Assembly (NCBI RefSeq): GCF_017874625.1
Contig: NZ_JAGIKZ010000019.1
Location: 1 to 64,000, forward strand
DNA length: 64,000 nt
Reading direction: 5' to 3'
DNA from: Cytobacillus eiseniae
GTDB lineage: Bacteria > Bacillota > Bacilli > Bacillales > Cytobacillaceae
Shown: positions 35,954 through 43,183 of the stretch, one piece after another
Position numbering within the stretch: position 1 is the stretch's first letter
Layout of the letters: each line of letters begins with the position of its first letter
Program-made: the position numbers and the translations under genes
Notes under the pieces: model-generated
What the model saw: only the letters and a program-made list of their open reading frames with translations
Told to the model about the DNA's origin: nothing
Databases searched by the model: none

Positions 35954-36030
35954 AATAGCAGAGCGGTTCTTCTGCTTTCTTCAGTATCTCTCAAGTCTAC
36001 TTGGGAAGCATAAGAACCAACCCGTGCTTC
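35954..36030. repeat. REPIN: inverted pair of the 29-bp palindrome
   Basis: Decayed unit B at 35954-35979 (AATAGCAGAGCGGTTC then TTCTGCTTTC) directly after the comM stop and unit A at 36004-36030. Confidence 0.65.
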
Positions 36031-36103
36031 ATTTGGAAATGAATGTATCTTTCCTTAAAAGGGATAAATAAGGTATACTAGTTTCAATAAGGAGGTGATA
36101 AAG

Positions 36104-36457
36104 ATGGATAATAGCCGTTTGGATAAAATAGAAGAAATGCTTTCCACACTAATTTCTATGGTTGGCAACTTAAATGAGCAACAAAGCAAAACGGATGCAA
36201 GATTAGACACAATGGATAAGAGATTTGATGCAATGGATGCAAGATTAGACTCGATGGATAAGAGGTTTGATGCGATGGATAAAAGATTAGACACGATGGA
36301 CGTAAAAATAGACAAATTACAAAATGACCAAAACGCCATGCGTAATGAAATTCTAACAAAGCTTGCAGATATGCAAGCAGATCAAGACCATATTTGGGAG
36401 AAGGCAGCAAAGAATGAAAGAGAGCTTGCAAAGCTAAAAATCCACCTTCAGCTTTAA
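36104..36457 (+). CDS. Small heptad-repeat coiled-coil protein
   Basis: A 117-residue protein dominated by a perfect heptad repeat: DKRFDAMDARLDSMDKRF then DAMDKRLDTMD, six or seven copies of the pattern D-x-R-F/L-D-x-M. The DNA repeats with a 21- and 42-base period, so copy number may change by slippage without a frameshift. The C-terminal 45 residues form another charged helix. The ATG at 36104 follows an ideal AAGGAGGTGAT. There is no signal peptide or membrane helix. The family is unknown to me; a long parallel coiled coil is predicted. A related small coiled-coil gene follows at 36.65 kb. Confidence 0.65.
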   Translation: MDNSRLDKIEEMLSTLISMVGNLNEQQSKTDARLDTMDKRFDAMDARLDSMDKRFDAMDKRLDTMDVKIDKLQNDQNAMRNEILTKLADMQADQDHIWEKAAKNERELAKLKIHLQL

Positions 36458-36648
36458 CTCTAAAAGGAATCTTCAATGGATTCAATCAAAAGATCTGTGA
36501 ATAATTGAAATTAAGTACTTTATTCAATTGCATAGATAAAACAGACACCTTTCCTCAAAAAAATCTCAACGACTCTCTCTACGGGTGATGACAGTCACCC
36601 TTCCTCATGCTAAATCAATCATAATATAATATAAAAAAGGAAGTCGAA

Positions 36649-36930
36649 GTGATTTCAGTGGAAGAAGCTTTAAAATTAATTCTCAATGAATTAAAAGAAC
36701 TTAAAGAGGGACAGCAAGAAATAAAGAAAGAAGTTACGAGTATTAAAGATAATCTTATTAATGGTCTTGGACCATACTTTGAAAGCGTCGAGAAACATAT
36801 AGATGTAAAGACAGATGAACTTAAAGATACATTAGATGAGCAACAAAGGGTTATTGATACTTTAGCAGCTAGGTCTGTGAAGCATGAAAGCGAAATAAAA
36901 GACTTTAAACGTATACTAAAAAACCAATAG
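36649..36930 (+). CDS. Small coiled-coil protein
   Basis: A 93-residue helical protein: EEALKLILNELKELKEGQQE, IKKEVTSIKDNLINGLGPYF, ESVEKHIDVKTDELKDTLDE and KHESEIKDFKRILKNQ. It has the same overall style as the protein at 36.1 kb but no exact repeats. The GTG start is placed after AAGGAAG; a second GTG nine bases later is possible. A palindrome unit starts at the base right after the stop. Function unknown. Confidence 0.55.
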   Translation: MISVEEALKLILNELKELKEGQQEIKKEVTSIKDNLINGLGPYFESVEKHIDVKTDELKDTLDEQQRVIDTLAARSVKHESEIKDFKRILKNQ

Positions 36931-36957
36931 GGAAGCACCAGAACCGCCCGTGCTTCT
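36931..36957. repeat. Single unit of the 29-bp palindrome (orientation A)
   Basis: GGAAGCACCAGAACC then GCCCGTGCTTCTC, beginning at the base after the TAG stop of the preceding gene. Confidence 0.75.
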
Positions 36958-36973
36958 CAACCAAAAGTAAAAT

Positions 36974-37016
36974 AAAAAAAGTGAAATCGACAGGGTGATT
37001 TCACTTTTTTTATTTA
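36974..37016. terminator. Bidirectional terminator
   Basis: AAAAAAAGTGAAATC pairs with GATTTCACTTTTTTT around an eight-base loop; T-runs occur on both strands. It follows the coiled-coil gene at 36.9 kb. Confidence 0.85.
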
Positions 37017-37018
37017 TA

Positions 37019-37083
37019 GAGGCTAGTTTTTGTCCCTGCCTCTTTCCTTTTTGAGGAAGCAGGGGAACCGTCCCCACGCTTCC
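37019..37083. repeat. 65-bp duplicated segment ending in a 29-bp palindrome
   Basis: This segment and 37760-37824 agree at about 62 of 65 positions. The last 29 bases (37055-37083) are a unit A palindrome. The inner end replaces the 3' part of a transposase gene. Confidence 0.8.
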
Positions 37084-37409
37084 TCTAGGGCGTCTATTCC
37101 TTGTAATTCGAAACTCTTTTGCCATTTTTGTATGGTACTATGTGTTGCAATGTTAAATATAGCAGCAGCTTCCCTTATAGACGTCCCTGTCTCTTTTATA
37201 TAATTCAGTACGTCTAGTTTAATCTGTGTTGTATAGGATGTATAGAGTTTATTAAAGGCGTTTTCACCATGGTATTCATACTGCTTAATCCAATTTAATA
37301 AAATGGAATGATGTACTCCTATGGATTTCGCAATAGCTTTAACACTTTCAGCCCCCATTTCATAACGAATAATTGCTTGGATTTTCTCTTCAGAAGTAAA
37401 TTTGGTCAC
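37023..37409 (-). pseudogene. IS3-family transposase OrfA, truncated and fused to repeat sequence
   Basis: Two helix-turn-helix units as in IS150 OrfA: FTSEEKIQAIIRYEMGAESV with AIAKSIGVHHSILLNWIKQY, and SIREAAAIFNIATHSTIQKW with ELQGIDALE. The GTG at 37409 follows GGAGGTG by nine bases. After IDALEEA the frame runs into a 29-bp palindrome and ends in an unrelated tail (FPCFLKKERGRDKN) encoded by the duplicated repeat. The usual C-terminal leucine zipper, the frameshift site and OrfB are missing, so it cannot be an active transposase. Confidence 0.7.
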
Positions 37410-37463
37410 AAAAAACTGCACCTCCAATTGATAGATTGTGTCTAACAATTGGGGTGCAGTTCA
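37086..37463 (-). mobile_element. Left part of a truncated IS3-family (IS150-like) element
   Basis: The outer tip is on the minus strand at 37463: TGAACTGCACCCCAATTG, typical of IS150-type ends. It is followed by orfA. The element stops after orfA where a 29-bp palindrome begins; orfB and the right end are absent. Confidence 0.6.
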
Positions 37464-37573
37464 GCGATGGTGGTTTTCTTTTGATCTAGTACGTTTTTTC
37501 GAAAGGTAAATGCAGCTACTTCTCGCACGATACCCTTCAAAATTTCACGAACAATTTCAAGAAATGTTTCCAT
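37442..37573 (-). CDS. 43-residue peptide with ideal ribosome-binding site, 3' end altered by an insertion sequence
   Basis: Minus-strand AAGGAGGTGAT precedes an ATG by a few bases. The peptide begins METFLEIVREILKGIVREVA followed by AFTFRKN, an amphipathic helix with a basic end. The last ten codons (TTIAELHPNC and stop) are made of the tip of the IS3 element that starts at 37463, so the original C terminus is lost. Short hydrophobic peptides with perfect ribosome sites include type I toxins and small membrane peptides. I cannot assign it to either. Confidence 0.5.
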   Translation of the reverse strand: METFLEIVREILKGIVREVAAFTFRKNVLDQKKTTIAELHPNC

Positions 37574-37643
37574 GATTATCACCTCCTTTCCAAAAAAGAA
37601 AGAAGAGCGACAACCAACCACCCTCACAATATTCAGTTGCACT

Positions 37644-38112
37644 TCTATTCTATCATATCAATTTTCTGAAAATACAAAAAAAGAAAGCCTCATAGGGATT
37701 TTACTCTCTACAAGACTTTCCTTCTTTGAGGAAGCAGGAGAACCGTCCCCATGTTTCCCGAGGCTAGTTTTTGTCCCTGCCTCTTTCCTTTTTGAGGAAG
37801 CAGGGGAACCGTCCCCGTGCTTCTTCCTGAAAATACAAAAAAGAAAGCCTCATAGAGATTTTACTCTCTACAAGACTTTCCTTCCTTGAGGAAGCACGAG
37901 AACCGTCCCCGTGCTTCACTCAATTTCTCTCTTTCAGCAATTCTATTAAATAAAAGTTGAGGAAGCAAGGGAACCGTCCCCTTGCTTCTCCTTAACCCTT
38001 TTCTGAAAATACAAAAAGAAAAGCCTCATAGAGATTTTACTCTCTACAAGACTTTCCTTCCTTGAGGAAGCACGAGAACCGTCCCTGTGCTTCTTTCGTC
38101 TAATGTCACTTA
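37644..38112. repeat. Composite direct-repeat array built from the 29-bp palindrome
   Basis: Three copies of a roughly 92-bp unit at 37666-37758, 37827-37917 and 38003-38094. Each starts CTGAAAATACAAAAA, contains AAAGCCTCATAGAGA pairing with TCTCTACAAGACTTT, and ends in a unit A palindrome. Between them lie the 65-bp copy (37760-37824, palindrome 37796-37824) and a lone palindrome at 37961-37989. All five palindromes point the same way. There is no gene; the array separates the truncated insertion sequence from the end of S-layer gene 3. Confidence 0.85.
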
Positions 38113-40401
38113 TTAAGGATTTACAATAAGGTCTTTAGACTCAGATACATTAAATACAAGGTTATCTTGGTTTGTGATTCCAGTAACTTCCATCAACGTA
38201 AGTGTTGTTGCACCATAAGCGTTGTTATAACCATCAGCCACTGTTGGTTGAATGATGTCAGTAATCTTTACAGTATCATGGTCCACTTTAGCAACTTTAT
38301 AAGTACGTGTATATCCTAAACCATCTTTTAACTTAATAGTTGCTCCATCAGCTACTTTCAATGCGTTGTTTGTTGTAGCTAGTGTAGCATGACTAAACGT
38401 AAAGTTAATTTCATCACCAATATCTAAAAGAGTGTTACCAGTCTTTTCAGTCATTGTTAATCCAGTACTTGCAATTGTAGCATAGTATGCTTGGTAAATA
38501 TGAATATTATTAACAGTAGCAGCTGGTACTGAACTTCCAACTGGACGTGAAGTAACAACAAAGTCATTCTGCTGACCTGCAACTAAATTCAATGAATTAA
38601 TTACCCATGAACCATTTGAATTTACTACTGTAGAATCTACAGCATTTCCAGTTGCAACAGAACCTTTATAAACTTCGATGATATGTCCAGGTTGACCAGT
38701 TCCTTCTAAACGAGTTGCATTTGTATCTGCAGTTAATACTCCATTTGGATTAGTTACCTTTAATGGTGCATCTGCAGTAACATCCACATCAAGAATAAAT
38801 TCTGAAACATTTGATTTTGCATATGGTGCTACATAATTTATTCTAACTTTATCTTGAACTGATAGAGCCTTAAAGAAATCAGCTTGTGAAACTTCAACAT
38901 TCTTAAAGTAGAATTTATCGTTACTATCAAACGTATATTTCACTTCATTAACAGTACCACTTGGATTTAACCCAACATATAGGAAACCATTAGTTGTATC
39001 TACAACCACACTATCAACAGTTGTTGCAGTTGCAACTCCACCAGTAGCATTTACCCAGAATTTTGTAGAAGGTGCAAATTTATACACATCATCTTCAAGA
39101 CGAGTAACTTTTGGAACTACTGTTGTAGTAACATTATCTGTATTATTATCTTTAACTACAAATGTCACTTTACCGTTTACAGCAGTTACTTCATAAACAT
39201 TACCAACAGGAGTTACTACACTACCGTTAATAGTTTTAACTGCAACGTTCGCAACAGGAACTGCTGTCTTTTTATCAGATTCAAATAATTGAATTGCTAC
39301 TTTACCAGTATAAGCTGTTCCATCTGCTTTAGTTACATTTACAGTATATGAACGCTCTCCAGTAGCATCTAAGTTAACATCTTCAGTTTCTACAACTGTT
39401 AAAGTGCTATCAACTGCATTAGCAGGAGTCTTAAATGCTTTACCAGTTGCAGTACCTTGATAAGATAATACATATTCAGTATTTGCTTTTTGATCAGTTG
39501 TTACTAATGTAACTGTTTTTCCATCTGCTGCTACAGTTGCAGATTGAACAATTAAACCATTAGTAAATGTAAATTGTCCAGCTGGAAGAACTGCATAACC
39601 AGGTTGGATCTTCTTAGAAAACTTAACAGTTACAGTATTTTTATTATCACTTGAAACTGCTAATACTTTTAATGGCATAGCATCCGCTACATCATCAACA
39701 GACTTTTGTAAATCTTTTTCCCATTTAAGAACATTAGCATCAAGAATAGCTTGTGCATCAGTTAATTTCTTAGCAGCATCTTCTAATTTATCAGCTTTTG
39801 CTAATTCAGAAGCTTCTCTAGCAAGCATATGAACTGTTACTTCGTTCTTCAATCCATCAACAGCTTTTTCAAGAGCTGGCTTAACTGCGTTACGGATACC
39901 GTCACGAGTAGATTGACCATATACTTTGTCTAGTAATGAAGCTTGCTTACGGTACTCAGCAGTAGCTTTGTGGTATGCTGCTTCAACTTTATCTAGATCG
40001 CCAGTTTTTTCAGCTGCAACTAGGCCAGCAGTTAAATCTTTGATTTTCTCACTTGAAGTGATTGCATCAATGTATGCTTGTGCGCGTTTTACTTGGATCT
40101 TTGGATCTGTTAAACGAGCTTCGTATTTAAGTTGATCAGAGAAGCTTGCGCCTTTAAGAGCTTTTTCAGCAGCGTCGATTGCTTTCTTAGCTGCATTATA
40201 AGCGTCATAAGGACGTGTTACATAATCTGCAGAACCCTCAACTGAGATAGCCCACTTAAGAACTGTACCTGCATTTTGTGCGTCTTGCACGATTTGATCT
40301 ACGTTCACAGCTGCATCAGCTTTATTAACTGGTGCTGCAGCAACGAATGCTGAAGCTGCAACTGCAGTTGAAGCTGCGATTTTAATAGCTTTCTTTTTCA
40401 T
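38113..40401 (-). CDS. SbsC-type S-layer protein 3
   Basis: Exported protein of 762 residues. The signal peptide is MKKKAIKIAASTAVAASAFV with cleavage near residue 32. The helical SbsC-like N-terminal domain has AGTVLKWAISVEGSADYVTR and SLLDKVYGQSTRDGIRNAVK. The rest differs from the other two: Ig-like segments rich in threonine and valine (VTVKFSKKI, VEVSQADFF) and a possible bacterial Ig/Big-type domain near 555-620 (GTGQPGHIIEVYKGS). No SLH domain. The ATG at 40401 lies about 11 bases after AAGGGAG; the frame is open for 29 more codons upstream without support. Codon bias is strong as in S-layer gene 1, so it is a second candidate for a main S-layer subunit. Confidence 0.87.
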   Translation of the reverse strand: MKKKAIKIAASTAVAASAFVAAAPVNKADAAVNVDQIVQDAQNAGTVLKWAISVEGSADYVTRPYDAYNAAKKAIDAAEKALKGASFSDQLKYEARLTDPKIQVKRAQAYIDAITSSEKIKDLTAGLVAAEKTGDLDKVEAAYHKATAEYRKQASLLDKVYGQSTRDGIRNAVKPALEKAVDGLKNEVTVHMLAREASELAKADKLEDAAKKLTDAQAILDANVLKWEKDLQKSVDDVADAMPLKVLAVSSDNKNTVTVKFSKKIQPGYAVLPAGQFTFTNGLIVQSATVAADGKTVTLVTTDQKANTEYVLSYQGTATGKAFKTPANAVDSTLTVVETEDVNLDATGERSYTVNVTKADGTAYTGKVAIQLFESDKKTAVPVANVAVKTINGSVVTPVGNVYEVTAVNGKVTFVVKDNNTDNVTTTVVPKVTRLEDDVYKFAPSTKFWVNATGGVATATTVDSVVVDTTNGFLYVGLNPSGTVNEVKYTFDSNDKFYFKNVEVSQADFFKALSVQDKVRINYVAPYAKSNVSEFILDVDVTADAPLKVTNPNGVLTADTNATRLEGTGQPGHIIEVYKGSVATGNAVDSTVVNSNGSWVINSLNLVAGQQNDFVVTSRPVGSSVPAATVNNIHIYQAYYATIASTGLTMTEKTGNTLLDIGDEINFTFSHATLATTNNALKVADGATIKLKDGLGYTRTYKVAKVDHDTVKITDIIQPTVADGYNNAYGATTLTLMEVTGITNQDNLVFNVSESKDLIVNP

Positions 40402-40509
40402 AAACTTGTATTCTCCCTTCGTACTATGTAGTGCGTTTTTTTTGTTAGCAATGAATAAACCAATGGTTGTATTTTCCTCTATATCCACCGCTTACCTAAC
40501 TAGTTAAAA

Positions 40510-40538
40510 AGTATACCAAACTATCAAATTTAATGCAA
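40510..40538 (-). promoter_or_regulatory. Probable sigma-A promoter of S-layer gene 3
   Basis: Minus-strand TTGCAT (40538-40533) and TATACT (40515-40510), 17 bases apart, about 105 bases before the start codon. This is the best promoter match in the window. Confidence 0.6.
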
Positions 40539-40881
40539 TAGTTACCAATATATATTTTTAACGGTAAACGGAGAGGGATATCCCAACTTTGGTTTATATT
40601 TCTAATGATAATATAAAGCTAGCTAAATTTCTACAATTTTTATCATATTTTTATTAATTCTGTAATATATTTACTGTTTTCTAGAAAGATGCACACTTTA
40701 TCAGTCTATTCAATTATTTTGCCAATATGCCTATTCAATAAAAATTTGGCTATATTAGAAAATTTTTCATGTACTTTTCTCTATTATTTGGTACACTATC
40801 ATTAAGAAGGTTTTCTCCCTAGCAGATGCTTTCTTTAACTTGTATAGTACAATCGTACTAACCTTCGCTCCAGCGTTCAGG

Positions 40882-40916
40882 AAAAGCCGCCAATATTGGC
40901 GGCTTTTTCCTTTTTT
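40882..40916 (+). terminator. Strong terminator with no gene before it
   Basis: AAAAGCCGCCAATATTGGCGG then CTTTT: a perfect 12-bp stem with a T-rich tail. On the plus strand nothing coding precedes it, so it may end a short RNA or act as an attenuator for the operon starting at 40986. Confidence 0.7.
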
Positions 40917-40985
40917 GGTATAGAGAAATGTCGAATTTCGTTGTATAGTAGGATTAAAGAATGATAATGATGAAGGTGGTTATAT

Positions 40986-41969
40986 ATGATGAACAAACTG
41001 AAAGGGATTGGCGTGGCACTCATTCTACTCCTTTCCTTATTAATACCTGCTTTGGATCAAACGGTCTCGGCGGCTTCTGATCCAAGTATTGATCAGCTGA
41101 ATCCAGCAGCCTATGATCAGAATGTTCCGATTGACACAGATATCCGCATCTATTTCAACAGCGAGGTACGCAGCATTTCTCCTCAATATATTCAGCTATT
41201 TGTAAAAACAAACGGAACATACTATGACTTCCCGATCAAGACGATCAAAAAAGATGGAAAAGCGATTCACATTCTTCCTGAGCGATCGATGGAATTCAAT
41301 AAGGAGTATATGGTGAGGGTTAATGGCCCAGCAGTTGAGCTTCATAATGGGACATATAATCAACATTTGAGCTATACATTCCAAACAAACTATATCGATT
41401 TCTATGAATTGATGGTTGTGAATGAAGGCAGACTTGTGAACATGCTCACCCAATATGCCCCAAGACAAATTAAAGCATTCGCACCGAAACGCTATATTAA
41501 TGACATTTCTGTGATCCACAAGAAAACAGGTGCTTTAACAGGAGAACAAACATCCTTTAACGGATTCACGAATATTGACATCAATACGAAGAGTGAAGAT
41601 GTTGCTAATGTGCATGTCGATATTATGAAAAATGACAAAGTTCTTCAAAAGGGTTATGCAAGTAAAGTAACGGGGGCAAAAGCTTCGAAAAACCAATTTA
41701 CGTTTGATATTGGCTTCTCAAAGATTCCCGACTTTTATGACGTGAAGGTGACTGTCCTAAACAGCGCCCAGCAAACGATCGATTCGAAGATCATTAAATT
41801 CGCTGCAGAAGAGGGCAAAGCGATTTCTTCCTTTAAAGAATCATATAAATACAAAACAGCAGGAAATGGCTATACATTCCACGAGCTGCTTTCAAAGGAA
41901 AGCCTCTTCGCTAGCTTGCTTTCTGAAAGCTTGATGCAAGATATTAAGGTTCAGGTTGAGGACAGGTAA
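40986..41969 (+). CDS. Secreted Ig-like (Big_5) domain protein
   Basis: A 327-residue exported protein, first of three coupled genes. Signal peptide LKGIGVALILLLSLLIPAL, cleaved before about residue 30. The first domain is Big_5-like: NPAAYDQNVPIDTDIRIYFN and IHILPERSMEFNKEYMVRVN, the same kind of fold as in the S-layer proteins. The second half is of unknown fold with beta features. The ATG follows AAGGTGG. It may add to or sit on the S-layer; no enzyme motif is visible. It overlaps none of its neighbours and the next gene starts one base after its stop. Confidence 0.7.
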   Translation: MMNKLKGIGVALILLLSLLIPALDQTVSAASDPSIDQLNPAAYDQNVPIDTDIRIYFNSEVRSISPQYIQLFVKTNGTYYDFPIKTIKKDGKAIHILPERSMEFNKEYMVRVNGPAVELHNGTYNQHLSYTFQTNYIDFYELMVVNEGRLVNMLTQYAPRQIKAFAPKRYINDISVIHKKTGALTGEQTSFNGFTNIDINTKSEDVANVHVDIMKNDKVLQKGYASKVTGAKASKNQFTFDIGFSKIPDFYDVKVTVLNSAQQTIDSKIIKFAAEEGKAISSFKESYKYKTAGNGYTFHELLSKESLFASLLSESLMQDIKVQVEDR

Positions 41970-41970
41970 G

Positions 41971-42711
41971 ATGAAAAGAATCATTATTCTCTTCATGATG
42001 GTTGGATTTTTGATTGTGTTCCCTGGCATTCTACAAGGACAAGCGTCAATCGATGAGATTGTCCTCGATGAACGTAAAATCCAGGATCCACTGAAAAGCT
42101 GGACGGTAACTTTTACACAGCCAATCAATAAAGGCACGCTGAAGAAGCAAAACTTCTTTATTAAAGATGAAAACAAGCGGCAGGTGAAAGCGGCACTTAG
42201 CCTATCGAATGATGAAAGAAAAGTAACGATTACACCAGAGTCCCCTTACAAAAAAGGGGTTACGTATTACTTATCTGTTAAAGGAAATGTGAAGTCTGAT
42301 CAAAATGAGTTTTTGACTGAGCATACGATCTTGCCATTTAAAATCGGGGAGGCTTCTAAAGGAAGCAAAGATGCGAATGGATCTGCCGGAAGTGGCGATA
42401 AGAAACCCACCTCTCCATCAGAAAACAAGTCAAGCTCAGACACCAATTCTGAATCTAGCTCCCCATCAAAAGCAGCTGGAAAGAATCTCGTAAAAGTTCA
42501 AACGAAAAAGCATTCACATTTTGATGAGATTACTGTACAGGTAAGTGATTATGTCACAAAGGTGAAGGCTGGCAGTCATGAGTTTGAATATAAGGGCAAT
42601 AATGTATTTGTGCTTTATCAGCCTGGTTTAAAGTCCGGTGAAAAGGTTACTGTTAAAGGATATAGCATGTCTGGCAAGGTGCTCGAAACGAAGGAGGTCG
42701 TGATTCCATAA
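41971..42711 (+). CDS. Secreted Ig-like domain protein with Ser-rich linker
   Basis: A 246-residue exported protein. Signal peptide IIILFMMVGFLIVFPGILQG, then a Big_5-like domain (DPLKSWTVTFTQPINKGTLK, KVTITPESPYKKGVTYYLSV), a serine/lysine-rich linker of about 50 residues (PSENKSSSDTNSESSSPSK) that could carry O-glycans, and a C-terminal beta domain (FDEITVQVSDYVTKVKAGSH). The ATG at 41971 comes two bases after the previous stop. The linker suggests a protein that reaches out of the wall. Confidence 0.7.
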   Translation: MKRIIILFMMVGFLIVFPGILQGQASIDEIVLDERKIQDPLKSWTVTFTQPINKGTLKKQNFFIKDENKRQVKAALSLSNDERKVTITPESPYKKGVTYYLSVKGNVKSDQNEFLTEHTILPFKIGEASKGSKDANGSAGSGDKKPTSPSENKSSSDTNSESSSPSKAAGKNLVKVQTKKHSHFDEITVQVSDYVTKVKAGSHEFEYKGNNVFVLYQPGLKSGEKVTVKGYSMSGKVLETKEVVIP

Positions 42712-42980
42712 TGTTAAAGAAGGCCATCCGGAATACGATCATCTTTACCCTTATTATCATCAATTTAATTATGTGGCCGTCCCTTTTTTCTGATTTCTTC
42801 GGGGATTCTCCTAAAGAGGCAAGTGTGGACAATAAAGACTCTTCAGGGCAATCCACAACAAAATCAGAGGATGAAGCAATTGAAAACAGTAAGGATGCAT
42901 CTAATGACGAAAAAACGGAAGATTCTGCTGAAAATATAGACTCTTCAGATGCATCCTTTAAAATTCTTCAAATTGAGTGA
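42711..42980 (+). CDS. Small membrane-anchored acidic protein
   Basis: An 89-residue protein: one membrane helix (AIRNTIIFTLIIINLIMWPS) and a disordered acidic tail rich in serine, aspartate and glutamate. Its ATG overlaps the stop of the previous gene by one base, and the ribosome site AAGGAGGTC lies in that gene, so the three are translated together. No family is recognised. It may hold the other two secreted proteins at the membrane. Confidence 0.6.
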   Translation: MLKKAIRNTIIFTLIIINLIMWPSLFSDFFGDSPKEASVDNKDSSGQSTTKSEDEAIENSKDASNDEKTEDSAENIDSSDASFKILQIE

Positions 42981-43058
42981 AACTTTTTTCTCCTACAAAC
43001 GTCTAATAGGTGGACACTAGTAATGGATTTTTTCCAATGGCTGGTGCTTACCTAACTG

Positions 43059-43119
43059 GGCAGCAAATGCTGCCGAATGATTTTGCCAGTACTCATTGAT
43101 TTGGGTGCTGGCTTTTTTT
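43059..43119 (+). terminator. Hairpin plus terminator after the three-gene operon
   Basis: A perfect GGCAGC-AAAT-GCTGCC hairpin (43059-43074) is followed by a terminator: GCCAGTAC pairs with GTGCTGGC (one G-U pair) and seven T residues follow (43113-43119). Confidence 0.75.
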
Positions 43120-43127
43120 GATGAATA

Positions 43128-43172
43128 TAAAAACGCCAGCTACCTTCTTAATTTGAAGGTGGCTGGCATTTT
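43128..43172 (-). terminator. Terminator of the coiled-coil secreted protein gene
   Basis: GCCAGCTACCTTC pairs with GAAGGTGGCTGGC (one mismatch-wobble); T-runs on both strands, strongest for the minus-strand gene ending at 43184. Confidence 0.85.
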
Positions 43173-43183
43173 TCGTTGTTCAT

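Larger units (their letters stand above)
40402..40985. other. Divergent control region between S-layer gene 3 and the small secreted-protein operon
   Basis: Very AT-rich between 40540 and 40800. It holds the S-layer promoter (40510-40538) and, on the plus strand, a hairpin TAGTAC/GTACTA (40845-40860) followed by a strong terminator (40882-40916). No gene is seen. Confidence 0.5.

Noticed and set aside
37572-37889. Possible 105-residue protein on the plus strand
   Set aside because: It is made of the duplicated palindrome units and has no independent coding signal.
37644-38112. CRISPR-like spacing of the palindromes
   Set aside because: The sequences between palindromes are themselves repeated or unrelated in length; they are not spacers of a set size.
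40790-43119. Cyclic di-GMP or other known riboswitch in the hairpin-rich gaps
   Set aside because: The conserved core sequences of the classes I know are absent.
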